This document shows positions 42,752 through 50,700 of a stretch of 64,000 bases of DNA, piece after piece. Location of the stretch: positions 1 to 64,000 of the forward strand of contig CAJTDD010000018.1 in NCBI GenBank assembly GCA_910574885.1, given 5' to 3'. The translations under genes and the position numbers were made by a program. This DNA comes from Lachnospiraceae bacterium (GTDB lineage: Bacteria; Bacillota; Clostridia; Lachnospirales; Lachnospiraceae). The number at the start of each line of letters is the position of its first letter. Position 1 is the first letter of the stretch. Under the pieces are notes generated by a model. The model worked only from the letters and a program-made list of their open reading frames with translations. It had not been told where the DNA came from and made no database searches.

Positions 42752-42800
42752 ATGTGAATAACTTTGTGAAATTTGGCGGTTTCAAAAAAGTTATTCACAT
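42752..42800. other. Inverted repeat carrying two DnaA boxes
   Basis: ATGTGAATAACTTT (42752-42765) pairs perfectly with AAAGTTATTCACAT (42787-42800). Each arm contains TTATTCACA, one form of the DnaA box TTATNCACA, in opposite orientation. The 21-nt loop contains TTTGGCGGTTT, and GGCGGTTTAGC follows at about 42833. It sits at the right edge of the iteron array next to very AT-rich DNA, a sensible opening site. Confidence 0.65.
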
Positions 42801-43042
42801 CGAATATAAAATATACTTACAGTAGCTTTTCTTGGCGGTTTAGCTACTACTACAATATCAATCAGAGATCAATCATATATACTGCTATTGACCAATGGCT
42901 GATACTGCATTAATATTATAGACTATTCTTTCTCTATTTTCAAGTATTATTGCCGAATCAGTCAATATTGGGTGTTTTTGTGGTACAGTCACATATTTTT
43001 ATTGTTTGTCCTGAATCAATATTCTGACATGAGGTGATTAGC

Positions 43043-44287
43043 TTGGAATTATCAAAATATGCACGGATTGGTAAAGCTCCTTTTATCAAAGCAATCGGAA
43101 TTCAGAAAAACCATAAAGAAGTCATATATACAGAAAGCCAGGAACTGGATTATGCAGCGTCTGGCTGTTTTGCGTGCGATAATTACAAGAACATTGATTT
43201 TTATGAGTTTATGCCGGAGGAGATTCAGAAAGAAGCCAAGAACCGTTGTAAGAACTGCCCCTGTGCCGTTTACAAAACAGTTGTACATGAAACGTGTAAA
43301 AGCGTAAACGAGAAAAATATCTTTGGAAATGCCAAAAGGTTAAAATCCATAGCCTTAAAGCTGCTGCTCATCTATCATTTTGCCAGTCCTGATGAGCATG
43401 GCTTAGTTCGCGGCCTTTCCCCCAGAGAGCTGGCCGGCATGCTTGATTGCACCGTCCGTTCCGTTAAAAATGCTAATTCTGTATTGCAGGAATATGGATA
43501 TATTATGTGTTCATCTGATGGACTTTCTAAAAAAAGGATCCAGGTCATCCTGACCGAATATGAAACATATTCTCTTCCTGCTGATAAAGGCGGCCGGGGA
43601 TATGCCACATTTAATTATGAATGTCTGGAGAAGCTGATTCAGATTACAGACCTGAACCAGCTCCGGATTTTTCTGCGCGCTGCTTTAGATATTGATACGA
43701 ACCGTAATCCGGAAAAAGAACTGACTGTCACGCAGGATTATGATTTCCTGCGCCGTTTTCTTCCTAACTACTGTAAGCCAGGAATCATACGGCATGCTTT
43801 ATCTTCTGTTTCGGAGCTTTTTTCGGTCGCTTTTGACGGTGACGAAGAACATATCCATTTAAAAATGAATCCCCTCTGCCATGGCCGCAGGAATTATGAT
43901 AAGAATGTTGCACAGAATACTTCCCTTATAAAAGATTACATTTCCAGCCTCGATAAAGCAATGGACTGTATAAACCAGAGTATCCTTACAAAAATCCGGC
44001 CCGACGAGGCTGACGCATCCTTTTTGGCCCAGGAGGGAATTCTGACCAAAACTCTGACAAAGCTGGATAAATCCTTATTTGTTCCTTTCCACTTATCCGC
44101 AAAGGAATATAAGGACTTAGGGGTTCTCTGCACTACATATACATTTGATGCAGTCAAAAACTGTATCGGTTATGTTTATGAAAATTATAACTCACAGTTT
44201 AAAGTCACAAGCATAGGTGCCCTTATACGGACCATTCTCCACGATAAGAATAACCGGCAGGAATCTTCATTATTCCAGACGGCATAA
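43043..44287 (+). CDS. Winged-helix, cysteine-cluster protein of the replicon (unknown function)
   Basis: A protein of about 414 residues. Near residues 37-75 are CFACDN and RCKNCPCAVYKTV, a CxxC plus CxxCxC cluster likely to bind zinc. A helix-turn-helix follows at about 105-165 (LLLIYHFASPDEHG, LSPRELAGMLDCTVRSVKNANSVLQEYGYI). The C-terminal 200 residues are helical with no recognised family. GAGGTG lies 6 nt before TTG at 43043, the preferred start; GTG at 43034 is the alternative. Its place beside the iterons suggests a copy-control or second replication factor. I do not recognise the family. Confidence 0.55.
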   Translation: MELSKYARIGKAPFIKAIGIQKNHKEVIYTESQELDYAASGCFACDNYKNIDFYEFMPEEIQKEAKNRCKNCPCAVYKTVVHETCKSVNEKNIFGNAKRLKSIALKLLLIYHFASPDEHGLVRGLSPRELAGMLDCTVRSVKNANSVLQEYGYIMCSSDGLSKKRIQVILTEYETYSLPADKGGRGYATFNYECLEKLIQITDLNQLRIFLRAALDIDTNRNPEKELTVTQDYDFLRRFLPNYCKPGIIRHALSSVSELFSVAFDGDEEHIHLKMNPLCHGRRNYDKNVAQNTSLIKDYISSLDKAMDCINQSILTKIRPDEADASFLAQEGILTKTLTKLDKSLFVPFHLSAKEYKDLGVLCTTYTFDAVKNCIGYVYENYNSQFKVTSIGALIRTILHDKNNRQESSLFQTA

Positions 44288-45066
44288 TGGGTCTTTTTGT
44301 TGTGCCCTTTTTTATTTCCAGCCAGTGATTCCCCTTCTTTTAGCCGGAAAATCAATAAATCTATTCCATTTTTGAAAGGATAACTTTTCCTTACCCTATA
44401 AAAACTATTTTGCGATTCATCCATATCTATTGTTATGGGAACAAAATGGAAAATTTTCATCCACAAGTGAAAAATATCATTCTTCTGCGAAAATTTTCAT
44501 CTACATTATAAAAAAAACTTCCACAGAGGCATACTTTCATCCTCACTGGAAGTTTCTCTCCCGTCTATAATTCCATTTTCCCTTGTAAATACGGGGTTTT
44601 TCATATTCAGCATTTATCAATTATATATATAACTATATATGAATTATATTATGATAAATATATTTATATAAGGTTTTACTCCCCTCCCCATACATATATC
44701 CACAGAATAATTTTATCAGATTCATAGAACGATTTTAGTATAACATGTTTTTACATTAAATTATAGTTTATTTTCAGAATACCCCATAATCCCATAATCA
44801 TAGATGAGGTATTCTGAACTACTTAACGTATATATTCTATTTTACAAAAAAACAACCCACAGACATCTATATATTTTGCTGCAATCACGTATACAGGATA
44901 CAGATTTGTCTTAAAAGAATAGGAATCAGACGTTCTTTCACAGCATTCCAGAATTGTTGCAAATAAGAAATGTTTTCTCTTCGCATTCTTATATTTCCAT
45001 TTATAGTAACCTGTCTGGGAAAATATATAGCTATAATCATACCATACAGCAGGAAGATTGGCAGAG
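44288..45066. other. Gene-free AT-rich region with repeats
   Basis: No gene is seen in these 779 bp. GAAAATTTTCAT occurs at 44449-44460 and 44489-44500. A hairpin (44516-44554, AACTTCCA...TGGAAGTT) followed on the minus strand by eight T is a probable terminator for leftward transcripts. TTCAGAATACC (44773-44783) and GGTATTCTGAA (44818-44828) form a perfect 11-bp inverted repeat. A very AT-rich tract lies at 44615-44680. Confidence 0.5.
44509..44554 (-). terminator. Probable terminator downstream of the clamp-loader operon
   Basis: On the minus strand AACTTCCAGTGAGG pairs with CCTCTGTGGAAGTT (about 12 pairs with a central mismatch) and is followed by a run of eight T. It lies about 510 bp after the end of the DnaX-like gene, with no gene between. 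Confidence 0.55.
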
Positions 45067-46440
45067 TTAAAGATGACCTCCGAGTAAGCTTAGTATATAA
45101 TCATCCATTCCGTCATCGGTCTCTTCCTTCACATCCTGTGCCGGAACCAGGCCGGCCTGCTCATTTTCAAATGTTTCTGTGTCAACTGTAAATGGATTTT
45201 CATCCATGTCTGAGCCTGTATGAAAACTGTCATCGGAATCATTGACGATGTTATCGTTTAATTCAATTTTGTCGGAATCTTCTTTATGCACAGAACCGCA
45301 TTCATGACTGAGTATTTTTTCCTCCAAAACACTGATTCGTTGAAGCAACACTGCTGTGTCACTTTGAGGGAGTTTTATGTTGCAACATTTTATCAGGTAT
45401 ACAAGGACGTCCATATAAGGATTCAGACTGTTCCTTATTTTTTCACGAAGAATACTGAATTGCTCCACATACCAGAATAATATTTCAATTTGGCAGGAAC
45501 TAATTATTTCATACAGTGCATCCTGATATTCTTTTGTATTATATAAAGCTGCAGTTCCAGATGATGCAGAAAGAACGATCCCATCCGTACAGCATTGGAG
45601 TATATGATCGACCAGCTGCACCAAATTTTTCCCTTCTTCGCAGATTCTCTGAAGCAAGAGGATTGCCTGCCTGCCGTCACCATTTACAAGCGAACGCATG
45701 ATCTGCAAAGCAACCTCGCTATCCATAAGGCAAAGGGATTTCATCACATGCTCTACTGTTACTTTTTCACAGGAGATCATTAGCTTTTCTGTGATACTGA
45801 GGGCATCCCTCATAGACCCGTCAGCCTGTTTTGCGATCAGCTTTATGGCATCATCCTCATACTGTTTTCCCATTTCAGTTAAAACGAAGGACAGTCTGCC
45901 GCAGATGACATCAATTGATATAGTCCGGAACTGGTAAATAGAACATCTGGAACGTATAGTTGCAGGAATTTTATGCATTTCTGTCGTACAGAGTATGAAC
46001 AGACAATGTTCCGGCGGTTCCTCGATTGTTTTCAGGAGTGCGTCAAATGCAGCTGCTGAAAGATTATGTACTTCATCTATGATATATATCTTTTTCGGCA
46101 ATATGGTAGGCATATACTGGGCTGATACAATAAGTTCCTTTATGTCTGTAATAGAGTTATGCGATGCCGCATCCATTTCAATACAGTCTAATGTTTTTCC
46201 TTCCAGAATCGACCTGCAGTTTTTGCATTGATTGCAGGGACCGTTTTCACTTGGGGCCTCACAGCATACTGTTCTTGCAAGGATACGTGCAATGGTCGTC
46301 TTTCCTGTTCCCCTGTGGCCTGCAAAAAGATAGGCAGAATCAAATTTTTTTGTTTTACACTGTTCTTTCAGCGTTAAGATATTATTTTCCTGCCCTACTA
46401 CTTCTTTGAATGTTTGCGGCCTATATGTTGAGTATAACAT
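45067..46440 (-). CDS. DnaX-like DNA polymerase III gamma/tau subunit
   Basis: A 457-residue AAA+ clamp-loader protein: YRPQTFKEVVGQ opening, Walker A GHRGTGKT (41-48), a zinc cluster of four cysteines (Cys60, Cys69, Cys72, Cys75), Walker B IYIIDEVHNL (about 118-127), sensor 1 LCTTE and the SRC arginine finger. It would load the sliding clamp onto primed DNA. After the collar domain (to about 370) there is only an acidic tail, so this is a gamma-like form without the tau regions for polymerase and helicase. It is the last gene of the operon. GGAGG precedes the ATG at 46440. A chromosomal dnaX would normally be accompanied by recR, which is absent here. Confidence 0.85.
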   Translation of the reverse strand: MLYSTYRPQTFKEVVGQENNILTLKEQCKTKKFDSAYLFAGHRGTGKTTIARILARTVCCEAPSENGPCNQCKNCRSILEGKTLDCIEMDAASHNSITDIKELIVSAQYMPTILPKKIYIIDEVHNLSAAAFDALLKTIEEPPEHCLFILCTTEMHKIPATIRSRCSIYQFRTISIDVICGRLSFVLTEMGKQYEDDAIKLIAKQADGSMRDALSITEKLMISCEKVTVEHVMKSLCLMDSEVALQIMRSLVNGDGRQAILLLQRICEEGKNLVQLVDHILQCCTDGIVLSASSGTAALYNTKEYQDALYEIISSCQIEILFWYVEQFSILREKIRNSLNPYMDVLVYLIKCCNIKLPQSDTAVLLQRISVLEEKILSHECGSVHKEDSDKIELNDNIVNDSDDSFHTGSDMDENPFTVDTETFENEQAGLVPAQDVKEETDDGMDDYILSLLGGHL

Positions 46441-46453
46441 AAAATTCCTCCTT

Positions 46454-46666
46454 TTATTTTATTTGGATTATATATCGTATCAGATTGAAATAATCGTTTT
46501 TCGTATAGGAACGTTGAGCCATGGATAAATGCTCCAGTCCATATTCCATGATTTCTAATGCTTGTGCTCTTGTATATAACGTATCCGGGAAGGGATATCC
46601 CTTACTGGGAACTTTCCGGGGAGATTCTGCTAAAAACTGATAAAAAGGATATAAGAATGTATTCAT
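46454..46666 (-). CDS. Small hypothetical protein of the clamp-loader operon
   Basis: A 70-residue protein, MNTFLYPFYQFLAESPRKVP...YTRAQALEIMEYGLEHLSMAQRSY, with no recognised family. GGAAGG lies 5 nt before the ATG at 46666. It overlaps the end of the delta-prime-like gene by 65 nt in another frame and ends 13 bp before dnaX, so it is probably translated with them. A structural link to the clamp loader is possible only by position. Confidence 0.5.
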   Translation of the reverse strand: MNTFLYPFYQFLAESPRKVPSKGYPFPDTLYTRAQALEIMEYGLEHLSMAQRSYTKNDYFNLIRYIIQIK

Positions 46667-47228
46667 TTATCCCTTCCATAGATGCAGTAATGGAATAAGG
46701 AGCATTTTCCGTTAAAAAACCTACGAAGCCAATACAATCCTTATCAATTTTTAATTCCTTCAGATATTTTTCCATCGCTTCTTCCCTAAGCGGGTGAAAA
46801 AGGACAGAATAACAGCGGCTTTTGATGGTATCGAGCAGGCTGTCTTTTTCCGAGACAATAATCAGCTTATTACTTGAAGCTCTGTCTTCTAATAGTTTTA
46901 AAAGACGGTTTTGTGCTGTCCTCGATACAGTATGGGCACAAAAAAGAATAAATACTTTTACATCTCCAATACTGTTACGGCGGCTCGCTTCGAGAAGCTG
47001 TTCAATATCATCTACTTTCAGGGCCGATTGGGTTGTCTGGTAATAGTCGGGATTTTTTTCTAAGTCTGACTCCTGGCACTTTAGAAGCTTTGCAGCTATA
47101 TATCTTGCCGCAAGCTCTTGCCCAAGCCCTGGAATACCCTGTAGTATAATACCCGGCGGTTCGGTCAGTGAGAGATAATTTTCAATCTCGTCCATTGTAT
47201 CTTTATTTATGTATAGATGTTGGTGCAT
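46602..47228 (-). CDS. Clamp-loader delta-prime-like subunit
   Basis: A 208-residue protein with a degenerate Walker A (GIPGLGQE in place of GxxGxGKT), a helix with CAHTVSRTAQNRLLKLLED, IIVSEKDSLLDTIKSRCYSV (sensor and SRC motif), the usual signs of delta-prime (HolB), which does not hydrolyse ATP but supplies the SRC arginine. The ATG at 47228 has GGAGG 8 nt upstream; the TTG at 47234 is less likely. It overlaps both neighbours. It is short (typical HolB about 320 residues), so the collar domain is reduced. Confidence 0.75.
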   Translation of the reverse strand: MHQHLYINKDTMDEIENYLSLTEPPGIILQGIPGLGQELAARYIAAKLLKCQESDLEKNPDYYQTTQSALKVDDIEQLLEASRRNSIGDVKVFILFCAHTVSRTAQNRLLKLLEDRASSNKLIIVSEKDSLLDTIKSRCYSVLFHPLREEAMEKYLKELKIDKDCIGFVGFLTENAPYSITASMEGINEYILISFLSVFSRISPESSQ

Positions 47229-48216
47229 TTCCAATTCCTCCTTGTAGGTTCGTTTTAGACAAATATAAATAGTTATTGAGTTTTGAAACGTATACTGCCC
47301 CGCTTTTCTGCTGGTTTTCTGTCATATAAAATTCCATATTACTGATCTGCAAATAAGATGTGTATGCAAGGTTCAATATTAATGCTTCCCGGTTCATAGC
47401 CTTCCATCTTTCCTTTTTATAAGCAGTTTGGATTACATTATAAAGAAGATTTTTATCTTCTGTCGAAATATGGTGTTTCATTTCTTTTATATATGATTCA
47501 ATGATCTGTATGCTTAGGATATCTTTAGGGAGCAGCGCATACTCACTGACTTTTTCCGCTTCGGGAAAAGGTGTATAAAGGTTTGTAGTTCCGATGCCGA
47601 ACAGAAGGGAGCCAGTGATTAGCAAGTCTTCCTGATATGGAATCTTGAGGTCCGGATGGTATGCGTACATCTTTTGTGAACGTATAATCTGGATTGCAAT
47701 GCTTGTGACAGATACGGTCTGGACGAGCAGGGCGCCGTTATATGCGCCCGAACAGGTCAGGCCGGCAGGAGTTTCAGCCAGCCTGTTTTTTTGACCTTTC
47801 AATACCAGATTTAATAGTTCCCGGAAGGGGGCATGTGTGACTAAACTGCTCTGTTTATCTAGCAGGTTTAAATAATGTTCTTTTTCCAGCTCATTTAAAC
47901 CGTCAATAAAGCTGCTGAGTGAATACTCGGTTACAGGGCTTATTTTTTGAATTGTGAACTCTAACTGGTTCTTGTAGTTTTTTAGCACCTCGCCCCATAT
48001 TTTGATGACTTTGCCTTTAAATTGAAGGTATCTCTCGTCTATATTATTTTCCCATATCCGTCCGTAGATAACGCCGGTTTTATCCTGGAGTTTCAGGAAC
48101 AGATATGGGATTCCATTTCCTTCTGTATAGCTTAAGGCAATTTCCTTTAGATAAAACTCTTCTTCCAGTTCTTCTGCCAGATGTTCAGACAGATGCGATA
48201 TGTAGATCTTTTTCAT
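47203..48216 (-). CDS. YhaM-like protein with OB fold and degenerate HD domain
   Basis: A 337-residue protein. Residues 25-95 (YLFLKLQDKTGVIYGRIW, FKGKVIKIWGEVLKNYKNQLEFTIQKI) match the OB fold of YhaM-type 3'-5' exonucleases. The following part aligns by eye with the YhaM HD domain, but the key residues have gone: CSGAYNGALLVQT (155-167) stands where the family has HHAYRGGLLEHT, and LLFGIG (204-209) stands for LLHDIG. Nuclease activity is therefore unlikely; nucleic-acid binding may remain. It overlaps the genes on both sides. The start is the ATG at 48216 (or 48222). Confidence 0.6.
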   Translation of the reverse strand: MKKIYISHLSEHLAEELEEEFYLKEIALSYTEGNGIPYLFLKLQDKTGVIYGRIWENNIDERYLQFKGKVIKIWGEVLKNYKNQLEFTIQKISPVTEYSLSSFIDGLNELEKEHYLNLLDKQSSLVTHAPFRELLNLVLKGQKNRLAETPAGLTCSGAYNGALLVQTVSVTSIAIQIIRSQKMYAYHPDLKIPYQEDLLITGSLLFGIGTTNLYTPFPEAEKVSEYALLPKDILSIQIIESYIKEMKHHISTEDKNLLYNVIQTAYKKERWKAMNREALILNLAYTSYLQISNMEFYMTENQQKSGAVYVSKLNNYLYLSKTNLQGGIGNAPTSIHK

Positions 48217-48835
48217 ATACATCTTCTCCTATTTTATAAGATATATTTTTCATTCTGTCTAATAAGTTTGTATAATATTCCCCAATCATACTGTTTAGGA
48301 TTTTATCATCCGGGTAAGCGAAATAATGGGTTTCTTCAGGCTTTAGAAGGGAACTGACAATGTGAAGATTGCGGAATAAATGTATTTCGCCACACCGTGC
48401 AAAAATCTCACACTTTCTTAGAAAATAGTTAAGATTATATTTTCCCTTTTTTGGCAGAATTTCCTTTCCATCCTTGCGTTCTTTTTCTACAGAAGATATC
48501 AGAAGCTGCTGATATTGCAGTGCAACCTGGTCAAATTCACATTTCATGGACAGGTCGCCGAGCATATCATCGAGCATATGAAAATATTCATGGATAAAAG
48601 ATGTTGGATGCCTGAAATCAACTACCATAGTATCGATGGAGGGATAATACAGACCAGTTGCATGGTGTTTACCAAGTTTCCGAAAACGCAGAGCAACGTT
48701 TTTGTTCATATAGCCATTGAAAATATTTTGATTTAATTTCTTGAATTCTTCCGTTATGGAATCAACCAGATTCAGGTCTACATCTTCGTCAAATTCGATA
48801 AAGCCGAAATATGTGTTTAATTCTGAGGATTTCAT
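48185..48835 (-). CDS. HExxH metallopeptidase-like protein
   Basis: A 216-residue protein. FIHEYFHMLDD contains HEYFH at 82-86 (zinc ligands His82 and His86, catalytic Glu83), and CEIFARCGE near 142-150 supplies a possible third ligand (Glu143). The order HExxH...(Y)xxRxxEiFAR resembles the small peptidase domain of large polyvalent phage and plasmid proteins (recollection). The ATG at 48835 directly follows the stop of the upstream gene. A protease within a replication operon is unusual; the target is unknown. Confidence 0.6.
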   Translation of the reverse strand: MKSSELNTYFGFIEFDEDVDLNLVDSITEEFKKLNQNIFNGYMNKNVALRFRKLGKHHATGLYYPSIDTMVVDFRHPTSFIHEYFHMLDDMLGDLSMKCEFDQVALQYQQLLISSVEKERKDGKEILPKKGKYNLNYFLRKCEIFARCGEIHLFRNLHIVSSLLKPEETHYFAYPDDKILNSMIGEYYTNLLDRMKNISYKIGEDVYEKDLHIASV

Positions 48836-49924
48836 TTAATGTACAACGTGCTTTGGAATATTTTTCTTGGTTTGGTAGGCACGTGCGACTATCCTTTTTA
48901 GCTCATTTCGATGTTTTTCTTCCTCTGCAAGATCATGTATGTTTGCGATATAATGCCTTAATGTCATGAATATGTATTCTCTGTAATAGTAAGGCAGGTC
49001 TATCATGGCAGATTTTCCGGAAACATTTAGTAAAATATCATAAGACAGATAGGAATCCCCATATACAAAAGAAAGTAGGTTAAACACTTCGGAATGGCTT
49101 TTGAAATAATCCTTATAGAGTGTTGAAGGTTTGCTTTCGGAACCGGCTGCTTTGATATAACAGTTATGTATTGTATCCTCCTGATAACCACAATCGATCA
49201 GATAGTTGGAAAACCATTTTGGAAGATCAGTCATATCCCATTTATAATTTTCCAATATTGATACTAAGTCACGAATCAGGTGCTTCATGGTATCTTCGAT
49301 ATCCGGATCGTCAAAAGAATCCATTTTCAGCTGGTTAAGCCAGTTTATTCCGAACAAAGGATAAAAAAAGTTTTCGGCATGGTACATATGGATGAAATGA
49401 CGAGGATTTGATTTGTAATGATAGCTGCCATTAGAGAAACGTTTCCCAGGACTGCATGGAAGATAAAATGTTGTGTCTTTTATTTTAATTGTTAAAATAA
49501 TGTTCGACCGGCTGACATCCCTGGCTAATCCTTTTTCAAATAAGTTGGATGCAGATTCGATTTTGCAGCCATAGTTTTTATTAACAAAGTGCAATAAAAA
49601 AGGAATGCCTTTGCTACTTAGACATTCCTCCGTTTTTATTTCTTTTAGATTTTTTTTGATTTCTCTTTCTATAGCACTTTGTATTTGCTGCTTGGCTTTA
49701 TATTCTTCCACATCAAGCCGGGGATATTTTAAATCGCACAACCTAACCGTTAGGTTATGAGTTTTAAAAACGACCCGTTCTTTTTTCTCCCTTGCTAATG
49801 ATAATATTCTTTCCCCTTCTGACAAGTAATTCATGCAATCCTTATCTTCTTGACTTTCATTGGATTTATCTGGTTTATCCTCGATAAGTCCAAGCATAAT
49901 AAATAGATTTGTTGTTTCGTTCAT
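48836..49924 (-). CDS. Unknown protein, first gene of the clamp-loader operon
   Basis: A 362-residue soluble protein that I do not recognise. The N-terminus has a short conserved-looking stretch (NLFIMLGLIEDK), followed by a charged helix (about 75-105) and a central beta-rich part with FYLPCSPGKRFSNGSYHYKS; the rest is helical. The ATG at 49924 has AGGAGG upstream. One of the parS-like palindromes (49742-49754) lies inside the gene, which is unusual for a coding region. It leads a six-gene, fully coupled operon ending with dnaX. Confidence 0.6.
   Translation of the reverse strand: MNETTNLFIMLGLIEDKPDKSNESQEDKDCMNYLSEGERILSLAREKKERVVFKTHNLTVRLCDLKYPRLDVEEYKAKQQIQSAIEREIKKNLKEIKTEECLSSKGIPFLLHFVNKNYGCKIESASNLFEKGLARDVSRSNIILTIKIKDTTFYLPCSPGKRFSNGSYHYKSNPRHFIHMYHAENFFYPLFGINWLNQLKMDSFDDPDIEDTMKHLIRDLVSILENYKWDMTDLPKWFSNYLIDCGYQEDTIHNCYIKAAGSESKPSTLYKDYFKSHSEVFNLLSFVYGDSYLSYDILLNVSGKSAMIDLPYYYREYIFMTLRHYIANIHDLAEEEKHRNELKRIVARAYQTKKNIPKHVVH
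49742..49754. promoter_or_regulatory. parS-like palindrome 1
   Basis: CCTAACCGTTAGG, symmetrical about a central C/G. First of seven copies of CCTAACSGTTAGG around parA/parB; this one lies inside the coding region of the gene at 48836-49924. Confidence 0.6.
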
Positions 49925-50187
49925 GTTTTCCTCCTTTTAAAATAAAAAAGACATCAATGGATGTCTGCCTACATAGTATATCAAAACTTATTTCACCTAT
50001 CGCTAGGGATTGAAAGAAACGGAAAACCAAAGGTCATCCGGGATCAAAAAACAAGTTTTTTAAAGTATATCAATCATGTGTCAGATTGTCAATTCATATG
50101 TATGTCTGAGAAAATATTTCGTTACGGTTCAGCTTTTTGATCCATTTATAGTTCGCTTCGCAAAGGGGTGGATTTTTTTGCTGTCAC

Positions 50188-50200
50188 CCTAACGGTTAGG
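50188..50200. promoter_or_regulatory. parS-like palindrome 2
   Basis: CCTAACGGTTAGG, flanked as ACCCTAACGGTTAGGTT. It is in the gene-free region, 500 bp before parA. Confidence 0.62.
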
Positions 50201-50269
50201 TTCTGTGTTTTATACGAAATGTGGTATGGCCCTATGGTCAGGGATAACAAAATGTTTTTTTAGAATGAC

Positions 50270-50282
50270 CCTAACGGTTAGG
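50270..50282. promoter_or_regulatory. parS-like palindrome 3
   Basis: CCTAACGGTTAGG with the same ACC...GGTT flanks as copy 2, 82 bp further on. Confidence 0.62.
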
Positions 50283-50439
50283 TTTTATGATTCCGTAACT
50301 GCTTCAGAGTAGCTTTAAAAGCATGCGGAAATACAGACGGCTGGTAAATAAAATTATATAAAGAGATACAATGTATACAAAATACAGTATACAATAATAA
50401 TATTAAGCATAAATAAAGTGAATAGAGTAATTATCAAAA

Positions 50440-50452
50440 CCTAACCGTTAGG
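50440..50452. promoter_or_regulatory. parS-like palindrome 4
   Basis: CCTAACCGTTAGG in the opposite orientation of its odd base (AACCTAACCGTTAGGGTT). Confidence 0.62.
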
Positions 50453-50665
50453 GTTTTGGCTTTTACCTGTTTAAACTCTCAGAAAATTAATTCGAGGAAA
50501 ATGTCGGAATTTCTGATTTTATTTCTTCTGTGGTAAAGCCAGATAATTTAAATTGAAAAATATATTTTTAAAATCTATAAAATATTAATTTGTTCTTAAA
50601 GATAAAATTTAAGTTGAAATTATAATTCATATGTGTAATAATAAGAAAAGTAATAAAATATGAAA

Positions 50666-50678
50666 CCTAACGGTTAGG
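50666..50678. promoter_or_regulatory. parS-like palindrome 5, at the parA start
   Basis: CCTAACGGTTAGG lies between the parA promoter and its ribosome site, 22 bp before the GTG start. Binding here by ParB would also control the operon. Confidence 0.65.
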
Positions 50679-50700
50679 TTGTGCAAAAGGAGGAAGCGGC

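Larger units (their letters stand above)
49925..50700. other. Gene-free region between the clamp-loader operon and parA
   Basis: No gene is seen in these 776 bp. It is AT-rich, more so to the right, and holds four parS-like palindromes (at 50188, 50270, 50440 and 50666), with a promoter for parA near 50613-50640 (TTGAAA, 16 bp, TAATAA). The region also carries the divergent start of the clamp-loader operon. It is a good candidate for the partition centromere. Confidence 0.6.

Noticed and set aside
44449-44500. GAAAATTTTCAT repeats as a second iteron set
   Set aside because: Only two good copies are present, 40 bp apart, in general AT-rich DNA with no further support.
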